Shown piece by piece: positions 5,431-5,696 of a stretch of 5,696 bases of DNA; position 1 is the stretch's first letter, and each line of letters begins with the position of its first letter. Below the pieces are notes generated by a model. The model worked only from the letters and a program-made list of their open reading frames with translations, did no database searches and was not told the DNA's origin. The DNA is taken from contig CAMWIB010000077.1 in NCBI GenBank assembly GCA_947174215.1, positions 1-5,696 on the forward strand, written 5' to 3'. Source of the stretch: an uncultured Clostridia bacterium (GTDB lineage: Bacteria; Bacillota; Clostridia; Christensenellales; CAG-917). The position numbers were made by a program, and so were the translations under genes.

Positions 5431-5696
5431 TTACCTTCTTTTCTTCGAGCGTGAGAAACGGGTATCGTTTTCATCAACGTATGACTCAACGTACTTCTCC
5501 ACGCTTGCCGAGGTGGCGGCGCCGCCCTGCGTATACTGAACGAGCGGCTGGTCCTGCGTAACGTACGGCACGAACGCTACGGGCTGAACTATTGGCGGCA
5601 TCTGCCTATGCGGGTCGTCGGGATAATAGCCGCCCTGCGGATACTGAGAATATGGATAGCGATACTGCGGTGGATATCCGCCGTACTGTGCGCCCC
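5431..5696 (-). CDS. C-terminal end of a Pro/Gln/Tyr/Gly-rich protein
   Basis: Eighty-seven codons run in from the window edge to a TAA at 5431-5433. The visible part starts with a low-complexity Gly/Tyr/Pro/Gln segment (GAQYGGYPPQYRYPYSQYPQ), then QPVAFVPYVTQD (37-48), an acidic stretch with DENDTRF (74-80) and ends SRSKKRR. No membrane helix is seen in this fragment. The VPYVTQD block and the following acidic-then-basic run match the tail of the 286-aa protein (VPYMTQD, then EDTQF and SKKKGK), but here the reading frame stops where that protein enters its first membrane helix. The gene may have its membrane domain upstream, or may be a soluble tail-only member. Consistent codon use and the downstream ribosome site support it being a real gene. 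The function is unknown. Confidence 0.8.
   Translation of the reverse strand, partial: GAQYGGYPPQYRYPYSQYPQGGYYPDDPHRQMPPIVQPVAFVPYVTQDQPLVQYTQGGAATSASVEKYVESYVDENDTRFSRSKKRR

Noticed and set aside
1..5696. CRISPR array, tRNA, rRNA or insertion sequence
   Set aside because: No regularly spaced repeats, cloverleaf-like sequences, rRNA signatures or transposase frames were seen on either strand.

Overview
The window looks like chromosomal DNA of a low-to-mid GC Bacillota, probably an uncultured Clostridia-type gut lineage. The evidence is the walJ ... rlmH gene neighbourhood, strong AGGAGG-type ribosome sites, and roughly 50% GC in the coding part. All convincing genes lie on the minus strand, so transcription runs from right to left. 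The species cannot be fixed from the sequence alone.

Right part (5696 to about 3650): three consecutive genes. The first is the C-terminal end of a Pro/Gln/Tyr/Gly-rich protein that continues beyond the window. Two four-helix membrane proteins follow (260 and 286 aa), each with a long, charged, probably disordered cytoplasmic N-terminal tail. I recognise no family for any of the three. Their tails share a short conserved motif (P-x-x-x-Q-D, best form VPY-[MV]-TQD), followed by an acidic D/E-N-D-x-F-like patch and a Lys/Arg stretch. They therefore look like related proteins with a common tail module. A hairpin plus T-run terminator closes this unit.

Middle to left (3509 to 210): a tightly packed four-gene operon in which every junction is a 4-bp ATGA stop/start overlap: walJ (metallo-beta-lactamase fold hydrolase), two tandem CPBP-type intramembrane proteases, and rlmH (23S rRNA pseudouridine-1915 N3-methyltransferase). 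In many Bacillota an HtrA serine protease lies between walJ and rlmH. Here two CPBP membrane proteases occupy that position. The 181-bp gap upstream of walJ is packed with inverted repeats.

Left end (209 to 1): base composition drops sharply at the rlmH stop codon (69 of 209 bases are G/C, 33%, against about 55% in the sampled part of rlmH). This AT-rich stretch holds a good sigma-70-type promoter and the first 16 codons of a gene whose N-terminus resembles a RibD/dCMP-type deaminase. The rlmH 3' end is the known integration site of staphylococcal SCC elements, and its last bases here fit that site. A mobile-element boundary is therefore possible but not shown.
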